In this document: positions 1-9,171 of the stretch, piece by piece
Layout: each line of letters starts with the position of its first letter
How positions within the stretch are numbered: position 1 is the first letter of the stretch
NCBI GenBank assembly: GCA_963749535.1
Contig: CAVVNF010000008.1
Coordinates: forward strand, 1 to 64,000
Direction of reading: 5' to 3'
Source: Chersky-299 sp963749535
Lineage (GTDB): Bacteria; Actinomycetota; Thermoleophilia; RBG-16-64-13
DNA: 64,000 bases
Notes under the pieces: model-generated
What the model saw: only the letters and a program-made list of their open reading frames with translations
What the model was told of the DNA's origin: nothing
Database searches by the model: none
Translations under genes and position numbers: made by a program

Positions 1-1074
1 CTTGCTGTTCTCGATCTCGCCCACGACGGTGTAATAGGTGAGAGAGAAGTTCGTGGTCAGAAGAACGGGGCTGTTCGGGCCTGGCTGGCCGATAGGGTAA
101 AGCCCTTCCTCGACCATCATCGGGCGCTGGGGATCGGTGTACAGGCCTTGCCCGAGCGCGAGCAAGGGCAGCACGTGCGCCGGGTCCAACGTGTCGATCA
201 CTGCGATGCCTGCGTATTTTGCGATGAGGGCTGACGCGAACACTGTCTTCATCAGCGGTTCCTGGGCCATCGCGTAGGCCGAAGCGATGATGGGAAAACC
301 CAGGGCTTTGACCCGGTCTCGCACTGCCGCCCGCCGCAGGAAAACCTGCGCGGTCAAAGCTTCGCGCGGTCCCGCAGCCAAAGGATCGAGCACGACCTGG
401 TAGAGCCCCCGGTCGAGACATCGCTGGCCGAGGGTGCTCAGTTCGTCGAGGCTTCGACCTTTCACCACCAAGGGCAGACCCAACTCGAGCGCCAACTCAG
501 CGAGGCCGTCCAAGGAACCCTCGGTAGCGCCCCAGAGCAGAGGGCGCTGATCCCGCACACCCTCCGAGGCAGCGCGCAATACTGCGACATCATCGCTCTG
601 CAGGATCAGGGCGCAGCCCGTCTCCTCCACCGCTCCGCGGCCGCGTTCGGCCAACCGCCCGGCGTCAACCGCAGCCACGACCACGGCCCCGATCCTGAGT
701 TCTTCGCCCACACGCTCGAACACCTGCTCCCGCAGGATTCGCAAGTCAGCCGCGAACTGGTCGTCGCTGGTTCTGTCATCGACGCGAAATGCCAGTACCG
801 GCGCATGCTCAAAGCGTCTTTCGTGCCGGTAAAGGGTAGTCTCCTCGCCCAGCACGACCGGAGCCGCCTTGGGGCCGAACTCCACGCGCCGCACGGAGGG
901 AGCGGCCACCTCCGCCAAGGTCGCCGCCACCTCGACTGGAAGATGCGGACAGGCTTCCAGCGACGTCTTGCCCGCAGCCAGTTGCAGGGCGAATCCCATA
1001 CACGTGGGAAACCCACAGTCCTCGCAGTTGGTCTTGGGGAGCATCTTGAAGATCTGGAGGCCGCTCAGTGCCAT
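1..1074 (-). CDS. acsC: Corrinoid iron-sulfur protein large subunit AcsC (partial)
   Basis: Gamma subunit of the corrinoid iron-sulfur protein, which carries the methyl group from methyltetrahydrofolate to acetyl-CoA synthase in the Wood-Ljungdahl pathway. The N-terminus shows the [4Fe-4S] pattern with Cys17, Cys20, Cys25 and Cys42 (NCEDCGFPTC), followed by the start of the TIM-barrel region with a GAVVVAAVDAGRLAE stretch. ATG at 1074 overlaps the acsD stop by 10 bases, as expected for translational coupling. The frame is open for 358 codons and runs off the left edge, so the cobalamin-binding C-terminus is not visible. The family is recognised from motif and neighbours; the call is firm. Confidence 0.9.
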   Translation of the reverse strand, partial: MALSGLQIFKMLPKTNCEDCGFPTCMGFALQLAAGKTSLEACPHLPVEVAATLAEVAAPSVRRVEFGPKAAPVVLGEETTLYRHERRFEHAPVLAFRVDDRTSDDQFAADLRILREQVFERVGEELRIGAVVVAAVDAGRLAERGRGAVEETGCALILQSDDVAVLRAASEGVRDQRPLLWGATEGSLDGLAELALELGLPLVVKGRSLDELSTLGQRCLDRGLYQVVLDPLAAGPREALTAQVFLRRAAVRDRVKALGFPIIASAYAMAQEPLMKTVFASALIAKYAGIAVIDTLDPAHVLPLLALGQGLYTDPQRPMMVEEGLYPIGQPGPNSPVLLTTNFSLTYYTVVGEIENSK

Positions 1075-2015
1075 GGTGCCCCCCCATCGGTGAACGCCGC
1101 CACGGCCTCGTGGATGAGAGCGCCGGAGTCCGGGTGGCGGACGACCACCAAGTCCGCACCGGCCAGTATCAGCGCGACCGCGGTGATGCTCTCCCACAGG
1201 ACACCCCGGTCATGGAGCGTCCCCGCGCCGGGCAACTCCTCCTCCTGTACCCGGGATTCCTTCACCTGCCAGGACTCCTGTCCCACGGTGGCGATCAGCG
1301 GTGCTTGCATCTTGACGTCATTCTGCGCCAGCGCCGCCAGACGATCTCGCTCGAACACGGTGAAGGCATACTCGAAGCTATACCCGAGCGCAGAGCAGGT
1401 CGGATCCATGACGATGTCGGCTTCAGGGACGCCGGCCTGCGCCAACAGCACGTTGAGTTGCTTGGCAAGGCTGACATCCATGGGCGTGAACGCGATGACC
1501 GCATCAGCGTGCTCGGCGGCCGCGCTGCCGATCGCCCGGTAGGTGTCGCTCTCCGCATTGCCGAGGACCACCCGTGTCCCAGCCAGCGCTTGGGCCAACG
1601 CAGGAATCAGCTCCCTGTCCGTATCCGGGTCGCCGCAGCCGACGATCAAGGCCGGTAGTCCGGCCGACTCCACGATCCTCCTGGCGCCGGCCACGGCGTC
1701 CTCGATGCTGCGGCCCAACCCGTGTGGATCGGCACTCTTCAGGCGCAGATAGATAGCCTCGGCACTCGGGATCCTAGCAATCGCAGCGGCCCACACGACC
1801 GGATCGCTCAGGGCCTCCCCGAACACGCGGCTGAGTTCGGGAGACCAGTCCTCCGGGGGGCAGTCCCACACCTCGAACGCCACCCTCGGCGGATTGGGTA
1901 GGTCGCCCTCGAAATCGTGAAACGGAAAGGCTGCCCCGCCACCTATGACGAGCCCGCCGATATCGACCGGCCGAATCGATCCGCGGTAGCTCTCGGTTGG
2001 GGTCTTCACTTTCAT
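1065..2015 (-). CDS. acsD: Corrinoid iron-sulfur protein small subunit AcsD
   Basis: Delta subunit (316 residues) of the corrinoid iron-sulfur protein. It is a TIM-barrel partner of AcsC that helps hold the corrinoid between methyltransferase and acetyl-CoA synthase. Family features include the early IGGxxxFPFHDFEG segment (residues about 20-38), RLKSADP, the LIVGCGDPDTD strand and the MDPTCSALGYSFEY block. Length matches the family. ATG at 2015 overlaps the acsV stop (ATGA) and the gene overlaps acsC downstream, so larC-acsV-acsD-acsC reads as one transcript. No anomalies were seen. Confidence 0.93.
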   Translation of the reverse strand: MKVKTPTESYRGSIRPVDIGGLVIGGGAAFPFHDFEGDLPNPPRVAFEVWDCPPEDWSPELSRVFGEALSDPVVWAAAIARIPSAEAIYLRLKSADPHGLGRSIEDAVAGARRIVESAGLPALIVGCGDPDTDRELIPALAQALAGTRVVLGNAESDTYRAIGSAAAEHADAVIAFTPMDVSLAKQLNVLLAQAGVPEADIVMDPTCSALGYSFEYAFTVFERDRLAALAQNDVKMQAPLIATVGQESWQVKESRVQEEELPGAGTLHDRGVLWESITAVALILAGADLVVVRHPDSGALIHEAVAAFTDGGAPWH

Positions 2016-4031
2016 CCCTCTCCCCTTCTGCGGGCCAGCACTTTCTCCATCTCCGGGAAACGCGCCATGTCGGTATGGGGAAGGAACAGAGCGGCCGCGT
2101 ACTCTTCCTGAAAGAGCAGGCTATCCGACAACTCGATGTTGTTGATCATGCGGGCCACGACGCCAGCCCTATCGCGTGTGGCCCTCGATAGAGCCACCAT
2201 CCTCGCGCCGAGAAGGGACCCGTTGCCCACGAACACGAAGCGGTCCACGTCCATTTCCGGGAACAGCCCTATGGTCATGGCCTGTTCCACCCGCAGATGC
2301 CTGCCGAATCCGCCGGCCACGTAGATCTTCTCGAGATCCACCCATTCGAGGGACAAGGTCCTGAGCAGCGTGGTCACTCCCGCAAACATGGCTGCCTTGG
2401 CACGTACCACGTTGTCCACATCCGCCTCCATGAGCACGATGTCCTCGCCGCCCGCGGCGTACCGCGCTTCAGCCAGGACATACTGCCCCCGGCCATCCAC
2501 CTCCTGCAGCCGCGGAGCGCTCAACCGCAGGTTGAACCGGCCGTTGGGCAGCAAGACCCCCGCCCTCAGCAATTCGCCGACGGCGTCGATCACACCTGAG
2601 CCGCAGATTCCAACAGGCGGCTGATCGCCGATGGTGAGTAAACTCGGCTCGAGCGTGACAGGATCCAGACTGAAGGCTTCGATGGCGCCTGACGTGGCTC
2701 GCATGCCGTAACGCAGGCCCCCGCCCTCGAACGCCGGTCCAGCCGAACACGACGCCGCCAACAGCCATTCCCGGCCACCGATCACGGCCTCGCCGTTCGT
2801 ACCTATGTCCAGATAAAGCGCGATCTCGCCCCGATCGGCCATCCCCGAGGCGAGCACGCCGGCCACTACGTCGCCCCCAACATAGCTGGCCACCGAGGGC
2901 ACGGTTTCAAGCCTTGCCCCAGCCGCCGCGGGAATGTCGCCGCGCAGTTCGGAGACCGACACTGAAGGCAGCCTATCCGCCGGTGGCACATACGGCTCCA
3001 GACGAAGGTGACGGGTGTCTATGCCCAAGAGGAGGCAGACCATAGTCGTGTTGCCCGCAACGGTGAGCTGTTCGATGCGGCCGGGCATCTACCGCGCCTT
3101 GCGCCGCCGCCTGCCGCAGTGCCTCGCCGACAGACGCGATCACCGCCCGCTGGAGACGGTCAGCCCCGCCGGGCTCCTGCGCCCGCACCATCCGACTGAT
3201 CACGTCCTCGCCGAACTGAATCTGCTGGTTGTAGACGGCCGCGGAGCTCAGAGCCACACCCGTCGCCGCGTCCAGCACTTCGGCCCAGACGGTCGTAGTA
3301 CCGAGGTCGATAGCGACGACGTAAACGGCGCCGGCTTCCGATGCTGGTTCCACTCGCACCACTTCCCATCCGCAGTCGCCGGCCCGCACGATCACGGCTA
3401 GGGTCCACTCGCCTTCTCGGGCCAGGCGCGGAAGCGACCGCACTACCTCTAGCGGGACAGTCACTCTGTCGCAGTGTCCTGCGGCCACCAATGCAGCCTC
3501 GAGGCGCGTCGCGTCACTCGCCCGATCGTCGCGGGTCGGCGCCGAAAGCTTCACGACGGCCCGCTTCACTGCCGGATCGACCGCCCACCCGTACGGTAGT
3601 TTCCAATCCACCACGTCCAAGGTCCGGCCTCTAGACCTCCGTCGCGGTTTGCTGTCGCCGACACGTTCGGCCTCCCACAAGCCGGACGTCTCCGGGATGC
3701 TCACCACGACATCGCCGATCACCCTGCTCACGCACGCAAGTCGCACGCCACTTTCCCAGTCGAACGCCGAGATACTGGGATGAGGTTCGCCGAGGACCTC
3801 ACCCTCGAGAACGGCAACCAGGCATTTTCCGCAGGAACCGGCTCCGCCGCACGGAGAATTCAGAAACAGTTCGGTACGCGCGGCGACCCGCAAGAGGGTC
3901 TCTCCTCGCTGGACGCCCTCCACGGCTACGTCGCCTGGCTGGAATACCACGCGATGCCCGGGGCTGTCAGTTTCGGTGTCGGTCGAGACGCTGTTCAAGG
4001 TATCCGTTCGAACCTTGTGAATCCTCTCCAA
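2012..4031 (-). CDS. acsV: ATP-dependent reductive activator of corrinoid Fe-S protein (RACE/AcsV), frame broken
   Basis: Reactivates oxidised Co(II) corrinoid protein by ATP-driven electron transfer. The N-terminus is a [2Fe-2S] plant-type ferredoxin domain with Cys61, Cys67, Cys70 and Cys100. The later part is the ASKHA/DUF4445 ATPase domain, with VAIDLGTTT, VAGNTTM, LDIGTNGE, GICGSG and YVAGGFG. The frame shifts once near 3080-3090: one extra C in a CCC run separates the two domains, and removing it gives a continuous protein of about 670 residues, the usual family size. ATG at 4031 lies 6 bases after larC. I infer a sequence error rather than a dead gene, because acsD and acsC beside it are intact. 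Confidence 0.88.
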
Positions 4032-4037
4032 AAGTCG

Positions 4038-5297
4038 CTATGGTATCAGAGGGGGTGCGCCCATTGCTTGCCGGGCTTTTGCTTCGGCGGCCTCCATGAC
4101 GTCCGTGAGAGGCAGGCCGGTGTGACGAGCCGCTTCCACGGCGTCCTCGTACTCTGCCGCCAAACTCGTCATCGCTTCTCCCCAGCGGCCCCACTTGACA
4201 CGGACCGGCTTCGCCGCCACCAGCACTGTCACCTCGCCACGATCCGCTACCCGTCGCGTCCATTCCATGCGGCGGACTCCAAGCGTGCCTGTCTCCCGAA
4301 AGAGCACGCGAGCCAACTCATCTTCATCCTGTGGCCTGCATAAAACACTCACGATCATTCCCGGGCGATCCTTCTTCATCTGTACGCCTGTGACCCAAAC
4401 ATCGAGCGCGCCCGCTTGGCGCACCAACCGACACGCGTACGCGACCACTTCCGGCGACACATCGTCGATGTTGCACTCCAGTTGGATCACCTGATCTCGG
4501 GTACCGGCAAGGGCCGAAGCTGGGTCCTCCTCTTCCGGAGGCGCCCAGTGATCACCGACGAGCACCCGAAGGACGTTCGGCCCGCCCTGAAGCTTCATCG
4601 TCCCAGCTCCGTAACCCACGGCGCGGATGGACATGGCGGGCAGCCCCCGTGGTTCGGCTCCCAGCTGACTCACGAGCAGCGCGCCCGTCGGGGTGGTCAG
4701 CTCCCGCGCCTCCGGCCCACCCACCGTCCGGTAGCCCGTCAGGAGCTCTGCTGTGGCCGGCGCCGGGATGCCGACCCTTCCATGCGCGATCTCCACCGTA
4801 CCTCCGCCCAACTGGATGGGGCCCACGCACACAAAATCCACGCCCAGTGCCTCGACCAAGGTGAAGGTTCCTACCACATCCACCAGGGTGTCGACTGCAC
4901 CCACCTCGTGGAAATGCACCTCATCGACGGTGCTCCCATGGATGCCCGCTTCTACTTCGGCCAGCCGCCGCAGAGCGCGCAGCGACCTTTCGCAGACGTT
5001 CGCAGATAAGCCGGCACCGTCGATCATCTCTTCCATATGGGAAAGGTGCCGGAGCGGGGCGTCGTCTCCAGGATTCACGCGCACCCTGACGCACGAGATC
5101 CCGCGTTCCACGTCGGGGACAACTTGCAGGACATTCGGATCGAGACCGATGGCCGCCAGACTTTCGCGCAAGATCCGCTCGAGACCCTCGTCCCCCCGAT
5201 CGGTATGGAGCATGGCTCCGAGCAACATGTCGCCGGACACGCCGGTCCATGGGTCGATATAGAGCACTCGCCCGGCCCGTGGTCCCTCGCCGATCAT
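4038..5297 (-). CDS. larC: Nickel-pincer cofactor cyclometallase LarC
   Basis: LarC-family nickel insertion protein of 419 residues. In lactobacilli LarC inserts Ni into the pyridinium dithio-mononucleotide cofactor of lactate racemase. Family blocks seen are YIDPWTGVSGDMLLGA at the N-terminus, HFHEVGAVDTLVDVVG, ELTTPTGALL, GYGAGT, and the C-terminal ECNIDDVSPEVVAY and GVQMKKDRPG segments. LarC1 and LarC2 are continuous in a single frame here, unlike the lactobacillar gene that needs ribosomal frameshifting. ATG 5297 is chosen over the longer frame because upstream residues are low quality. It is the first gene of the acs transcript. Which enzyme uses its product is unknown; no LarA, LarB or LarE is in the window. 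Confidence 0.88.
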   Translation of the reverse strand: MIGEGPRAGRVLYIDPWTGVSGDMLLGAMLHTDRGDEGLERILRESLAAIGLDPNVLQVVPDVERGISCVRVRVNPGDDAPLRHLSHMEEMIDGAGLSANVCERSLRALRRLAEVEAGIHGSTVDEVHFHEVGAVDTLVDVVGTFTLVEALGVDFVCVGPIQLGGGTVEIAHGRVGIPAPATAELLTGYRTVGGPEARELTTPTGALLVSQLGAEPRGLPAMSIRAVGYGAGTMKLQGGPNVLRVLVGDHWAPPEEEDPASALAGTRDQVIQLECNIDDVSPEVVAYACRLVRQAGALDVWVTGVQMKKDRPGMIVSVLCRPQDEDELARVLFRETGTLGVRRMEWTRRVADRGEVTVLVAAKPVRVKWGRWGEAMTSLAAEYEDAVEAARHTGLPLTDVMEAAEAKARQAMGAPPLIP

Positions 5298-5390
5298 CCG
5301 ATCATCCCTCCCCTGGCGTCCGTCGACAGATACATCCTGTTGCATTCTCGCATGCCACCCCATACACTGCAGAACGTATGGCGCAATCTG

Positions 5391-5474
5391 GCCTCTGTGG
5401 GCGGACGTTCGCAGGCCTCCGCCTTCCGCCCTAGGGGTCGCCGACATCCGGTGCCGAGACTGTGACACAGAGGC
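5391..5474. promoter_or_regulatory. Divergent larC / XRE control region with 9-bp inverted repeat
   Basis: The 164-base gap between larC and the divergent XRE gene should hold both promoters. GCCTCTGTG at 5391-5399 and its exact complement CACAGAGGC at 5466-5474 form an inverted repeat, the second half lying just inside the XRE start. Paired half-sites around a regulator start are a common autoregulatory layout, but 9 bases over this length could be chance. No clear -35/-10 pair was found. Confidence 0.3.
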
Positions 5475-5839
5475 GACTAGCCGACTATATTGGTCTCACT
5501 GTCCGCCGGCTACGTGCGGACCGCGACTTCACGCTGCAGGCGCTCGCCGACGAGTCAGGCGTTTCGAAGAGCTACCTAGGCGATATCGAAAAAGGCCGCA
5601 AGAACCCCACCACGGACGTCATCGAGGCCATCGCGGAAGCCCTTGGCGTTCCTGCCCGCGAACTGCTCTACCATGCGGCCCTGGACGAAGAAGATCCGTT
5701 TTTCGAGCCGGAGCAGATGAAGCTCGAGGATGTGACCGAAGAAGACGCTGAGACGCGCGAGCTTACGCATCTCGCCCGCCGGTTGCGTCGCACGGATCGA
5801 CATTTCCTCCTGGAGCTAGCTCGCCGGCTCTCGCGCTAG
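5462..5839 (+). CDS. XRE-family helix-turn-helix transcriptional regulator
   Basis: A 125-residue regulator with a Cro/CI-type HTH at residues about 8-66 (LTVRRLRADRDFTLQALADESGVS... then SYLGDIEKGRKNPTT), followed by an acidic linker and a basic C-terminus rich in Leu/Arg. There is no cupin or sensor domain, so the signal is unclear. GTG 5462 is the only reasonable start. It is divergent from larC-acsVDC, which makes that operon its most likely target by position; this is inference. Downstream is a convergent metallopeptidase gene. Confidence 0.85.
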   Translation: MTQRRLADYIGLTVRRLRADRDFTLQALADESGVSKSYLGDIEKGRKNPTTDVIEAIAEALGVPARELLYHAALDEEDPFFEPEQMKLEDVTEEDAETRELTHLARRLRRTDRHFLLELARRLSR

Positions 5840-5877
5840 AGACGCGGTGAGTCCCTCATCCGCCTCACGATGAGCGG

Positions 5878-6252
5878 CTACCCCCAGCCGAGCTCCCGGA
5901 GCCGCTCGTCAGAGATGCCGTAGTGGTGAGCGATCTCATGGATGACGGTGCGCCTGACTTGCTCCTTGACGCGCGCGGGATCGTTCCCGGCGACCCTCTC
6001 GATGGGTCCTTTGTATATGGAGATCCGGTCGGGCAGCGCCATGTAGTAGAGACCGCGCTTTGTCTGAGGGATCCCATGATAGAGCCCCAGCAGAGCATGC
6101 TTAGCTCCGGCGGGCAGCCCGACGTCGAGCAGGTCCTCGCTATCCGGCCATTCCTCTACCTCCACCTCGACGTTCTCGAGACGGTCCAAGAACTCCTGGG
6201 GCAAGGAATCCAACGCTTCGGCTACGAGGCTCTCGAACGTCTCAGAATCCAC
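5878..6252 (-). CDS. Small metallopeptidase (minimal zincin family)
   Basis: A 124-residue soluble protein with the zinc-protease signature HEIAHH at residues 105-110, followed by YGISDERLRELGW. This matches the small bacterial metallopeptidase family related to DUF1025 and common in actinobacteria; substrates are unknown. GTG 6252 is preferred because AAGGAG lies 9 bases upstream, whereas the longer frame lacks a site. It overlaps the end of rdgB by 11 bases and so is the last gene of a murI-rph-rdgB unit. Confidence 0.8.
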   Translation of the reverse strand: MDSETFESLVAEALDSLPQEFLDRLENVEVEVEEWPDSEDLLDVGLPAGAKHALLGLYHGIPQTKRGLYYMALPDRISIYKGPIERVAGNDPARVKEQVRRTVIHEIAHHYGISDERLRELGWG

Positions 6253-6910
6253 TCGGCGACGCTCCTTCCTGCTGCAGAAGAGCGACCAAGGCTTTGACCG
6301 CTCGCGCACGATGCGAGATGGCGTTCTTTTCATCAGGGCTCATCTCACTCAGAGTCCGCTCCGAGCCCTGAGGCCGGAAGACAGGATCGTAGCCGAAGCC
6401 TTCGCCTCCGCGCGGCGCCACCTCGATAGCTCCTTCAAGAACCCCGCATGATTCGAAGACGATGCGCCCGCATATGCTGCACGAAGTCTCCGGCATGACA
6501 AGTGCCAAGTGGCAGACGAAGCGAGCCGTCCGGTCGGTCCGCCCATCGAGTTCCCGCAGCAGTTTGTCCACATTCTCCCTATCGGTCGCACCTTCTCTCG
6601 CGAACCGGGCCGAGCGGACGCCGGGAAGACCCCCCAGCGCCACAACCTCGAGGCCTGAGTCGTCGGCGAGCACCGCGGTCACTCCACCAAGAGCGGCAAA
6701 CACAGCCGTAGCCTTGTCCCGGGCGTTCTCCGCGAATGTGCCCCCCGTTTCCGGAGGCGGCGTCACTCCGGCCGGCATGGCACGGACATTGAAGGCCGGG
6801 CCGAGCAGTCGGGCGAACTCGCGCGCCTTGCCCTGATTGCCCGTGGCCAAAACGACTTCCCGCGGCTGCAAAGGCGCATCCACCGACGGTGTCTCGGCAG
6901 CCAACGTCAC
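6242..6910 (-). CDS. rdgB: Non-canonical purine NTP pyrophosphatase (RdgB/HAM1)
   Basis: Hydrolyses ITP, XTP and dITP to monophosphates, keeping deaminated purines out of nucleic acids. The 222-residue protein shows LATGNQGKAREF at residues about 20-31, ETGGTFAENARDKA, LADDSGLEV, the GVRSARFA motif and GFGYDPVF near the C-terminus. It begins directly after the rph stop (6911), the usual rph-rdgB pairing, and overlaps the metallopeptidase gene. Confidence 0.93.
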   Translation of the reverse strand: MTLAAETPSVDAPLQPREVVLATGNQGKAREFARLLGPAFNVRAMPAGVTPPPETGGTFAENARDKATAVFAALGGVTAVLADDSGLEVVALGGLPGVRSARFAREGATDRENVDKLLRELDGRTDRTARFVCHLALVMPETSCSICGRIVFESCGVLEGAIEVAPRGGEGFGYDPVFRPQGSERTLSEMSPDEKNAISHRARAVKALVALLQQEGASPSGF

Positions 6911-7657
6911 TCAGTTCTTCCGCTCGTAGGATCGGGCGGCGACCTCTAGTTGGGCGCTCGTCATCTGGCGGATGCCTGTCTCCGCGAGGTCGAGAAGCTG
7001 ATCCAGCACGGGTCTGTCGAAAGGCGTCGTCTCGGCCGTCGCCTGCACCTCGATGATGCGGCCCGATCCCGTCATCACCACGTTCATGTCCACATCGGCG
7101 ACGCAGTCTTCCCGGTATTCGAGATCGAGCACGGGCATGCCGCCCACCACTCCGACGCTCACTGCGGCCACCGAGTCGTTAAGGGGCATCGTGCGCAGCG
7201 CACCCGAGTCGATTCCCCGCTTGAGAGCAAGGTGGAGCGCAAGGTATCCACCGGTCACGGCCAGACACCGAGTGCCTCCGTCGGCTTCCACCACATCGCA
7301 GTCGACGTAGATGGTCCGTTCCCCGAGCACCGCCAGGTCGATCACGGCCCGCAGGCTGCGTCCGATGAAGCGTTGTATCTCCACCGTGCGACCATCCTGC
7401 CGGCCTCGTACTGCCTCCCGGGCAGTCCGGTCCTTGGTGGAGCCAGGCAGCAGGGAGTACTCGGCCGTGAGCCAACCATTGCCACTTCCGCGGCGCCAGT
7501 TCGGCACGCCGTTGACCACCTGCGCCGTGCAGAGCACTCGTGTGGAGCCCAGCTCGATGAACACCGAACCGTCAGCCGAGCCCACGAAGTCAGGGGTGAG
7601 CTTCAAGGGGCGAAGCTCAACTGGGCTGCGTGAGCCCACTCTTCCTTCCCCGGTCAT
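6911..7657 (-). CDS. rph: Ribonuclease PH
   Basis: Phosphorolytic 3'-5' exoribonuclease that trims tRNA 3' ends. The 248 residues contain an RPLKLTPDF start, STRVLCTAQV, the GWLTAEYSLLPGST block, GRTVEIQRFIGRSLRA and DCDVVEADGGTR, all standard in RNase PH, and the length is normal. The gene overlaps the murI stop by 4 bases upstream and abuts rdgB downstream, a common actinobacterial and firmicute order (murI-rph-rdgB). Confidence 0.94.
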   Translation of the reverse strand: MTGEGRVGSRSPVELRPLKLTPDFVGSADGSVFIELGSTRVLCTAQVVNGVPNWRRGSGNGWLTAEYSLLPGSTKDRTAREAVRGRQDGRTVEIQRFIGRSLRAVIDLAVLGERTIYVDCDVVEADGGTRCLAVTGGYLALHLALKRGIDSGALRTMPLNDSVAAVSVGVVGGMPVLDLEYREDCVADVDMNVVMTGSGRIIEVQATAETTPFDRPVLDQLLDLAETGIRQMTSAQLEVAARSYERKN

Positions 7658-8529
7658 ATCCGATTTACCTCCTGGATCGGCAATTGCAGAAAACGAGCTC
7701 CCACGTCACGGAACTCGTTCGGGTCACCAGTTGCGAAGAAACAGTATTCGCCCTCGCGCTGTACACCGTTGGAAAGATGCTTACGCACCAAGATCTCGCT
7801 CACCTCGCGCGCTATCTCTTCCGCCGAGTTCACGAGAGAAACGCCCGGCCCCAGCAAGCGGCGAAGCATGGGAGTCACCAAGGGGTAGTGAGTGCAGCCC
7901 AATATCACGGTGTCCACCCCAGACTCCTTGAGCGGAGCGACGTATTCCCTGACGGCGTCCTGTGTTTCGACCGAGAATACGTCTCCCGCCTGGATAAGCG
8001 GAGCCAGGCGGGGACAGGCCACCGGGTAGACCTCGACTCCAGCGTCGAGTGCGTGCAGCGCATTCTGGTAGGCGGCGGAGCGGACCGTCGCTTCGGTGGC
8101 AAGGATCCCGATACGCCGGTTGCGGGTCTCCTGAATGGCGGCCCGGGCTCCCGGAAGCACCACGCCGACCATGGGCGTGTCAAAACTAGCCTGGAGTTGG
8201 GGAAGGGCGGCGGCACCGGCTGAGTTACAGGCCACCACGATGAGTTTCACTCCCTGCCGTACGAGGAATCCGGCCGCTTGAAAGGCCAGGCGACGCACCT
8301 CAACCAACGACTTCGGCCCGTACGGGAAAGCACCCATGTCGCCGAGATAGACGAAGTCCTCGTGCGGTAGGTGCACCAGGCATTCATGGAGGACGGTAAG
8401 TCCCCCGACGCCCGAATCGAACACGCCCACTGCCCGCTCATCCGCTCCGTAGACCGGGCTCGCCCCATAGGCTTCGTGAGTCTCGCTAGGTGGTGGGTGT
8501 TGTGTCAGGTTCTGGCAGGGGTCGGTCAT
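7654..8529 (-). CDS. murI: Glutamate racemase
   Basis: Converts L-glutamate to D-glutamate for peptidoglycan. The two catalytic cysteines are visible at Cys101 (VVACNSA) and Cys212 (ILGCTHYPL), with GVFDSGVGGLTV and YLGDMGAFPYG in the N-terminal half. Total length is 291; the first 30 residues are variable, so the start could be further in. First gene of the murI-rph-rdgB-metallopeptidase run; the next gene upstream ends 25 bases away. Confidence 0.93.
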   Translation of the reverse strand: MTDPCQNLTQHPPPSETHEAYGASPVYGADERAVGVFDSGVGGLTVLHECLVHLPHEDFVYLGDMGAFPYGPKSLVEVRRLAFQAAGFLVRQGVKLIVVACNSAGAAALPQLQASFDTPMVGVVLPGARAAIQETRNRRIGILATEATVRSAAYQNALHALDAGVEVYPVACPRLAPLIQAGDVFSVETQDAVREYVAPLKESGVDTVILGCTHYPLVTPMLRRLLGPGVSLVNSAEEIAREVSEILVRKHLSNGVQREGEYCFFATGDPNEFRDVGARFLQLPIQEVNRI

Positions 8530-8554
8530 CGCAGACCGATTCTAGCAGACCCCC

Positions 8555-8851
8555 CTAGACACCGACCCCAGGATACCTGCACGAATAGCTCGGGATCAAC
8601 GTATTCAACCGGGCGACAAGACGCTTCTCGTTGAGACGTTGAACGGCCTCTTCTATCTCGTCGATCGGCAGGTGTGTGAAAGTCTGCAACTGGCGGATGG
8701 TGAATCCGGATGTGCTCGACATCATGCTTTCCAGTACCGAAGCCTCCACCGGATCCAATCCCTCACCTGGAGTCTCATCGAGCAACGCGGGTTCTTCGGG
8801 ACGAACCGGCTGACGGCGCGCGTCAAGTCCGGGATCTGATACCTGATTCAT
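8555..8851 (-). CDS. Hypothetical small winged-helix-like protein
   Basis: 98 residues. After a polar N-terminus of about 35 residues, a helical region follows (VEASVLESMMSSTSGFTIRQLQTFTHL, then IDEIEEAVQRLNEKRLV) that resembles a winged-helix fold in helix spacing. The C-terminus ends in a short SYSCRYPGVGV tail. No catalytic motif and no membrane segment. The position before murI suggests co-transcription. I do not recognise the family; the DNA-binding idea is inference from helix pattern only. Confidence 0.55.
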   Translation of the reverse strand: MNQVSDPGLDARRQPVRPEEPALLDETPGEGLDPVEASVLESMMSSTSGFTIRQLQTFTHLPIDEIEEAVQRLNEKRLVARLNTLIPSYSCRYPGVGV

Positions 8852-9127
8852 GTGGGCCTCCTCTCGCCCTTCGCCCCACGACTCTACACGTGCGGCTACT
8901 ACAGAGATTTTTGCCCGAGCCGAGACGAGGCTAAACGTTGACCGTCTTCAGTCAAACGCTAGCATCCTTTCCTCTCCCGCTCGCAGGAAGGCGCGACACG
9001 AGGGCCCAGCGTCTCGCCGGATTCCATCAAAAGCCCTAGCCTGGATTCGAACAGAGGCCCTCCCAGGCGCCGGTAAGCATCACAGGGAGCAAGGCCTTGG
9101 ACGGCGTGCGCTGTTGTTATGCGAAGG
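8852..9127. other. Intergenic region without recognised feature
   Basis: About 275 bases between the small winged-helix-like gene and the sodA terminator. I found no coding signal, no convincing promoter pair and no repeat. It should carry the promoter of the murI-rph-rdgB run on the minus strand. Confidence 0.4.
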
Positions 9128-9158
9128 GCGCGGGTGCCGGCCGAGCCGGCACCCGCGC
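9128..9158 (-). terminator. Stem-loop downstream of sodA
   Basis: A perfect 14-bp stem (GCGCGGGTGCCGGC at 9128-9141 with its complement at 9145-9158) and a 3-base loop, 14 bases past the sodA stop. No clear U-tract follows on the minus strand, so it may be a transcript-end stabiliser as much as an intrinsic terminator. Confidence 0.6.
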
Positions 9159-9171
9159 GGAAAGTCGGAGA

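Noticed and set aside
805..1542. Long plus-strand frame opposite acsC/acsD
   Set aside because: Antisense frame created by high GC content; acsC and acsD on the minus strand carry clear family motifs.
9131..9158. GC-rich palindrome taken at first as a repeat element
   Set aside because: It lies just past the sodA stop, occurs once in the window, and is better explained as a transcript-end hairpin.
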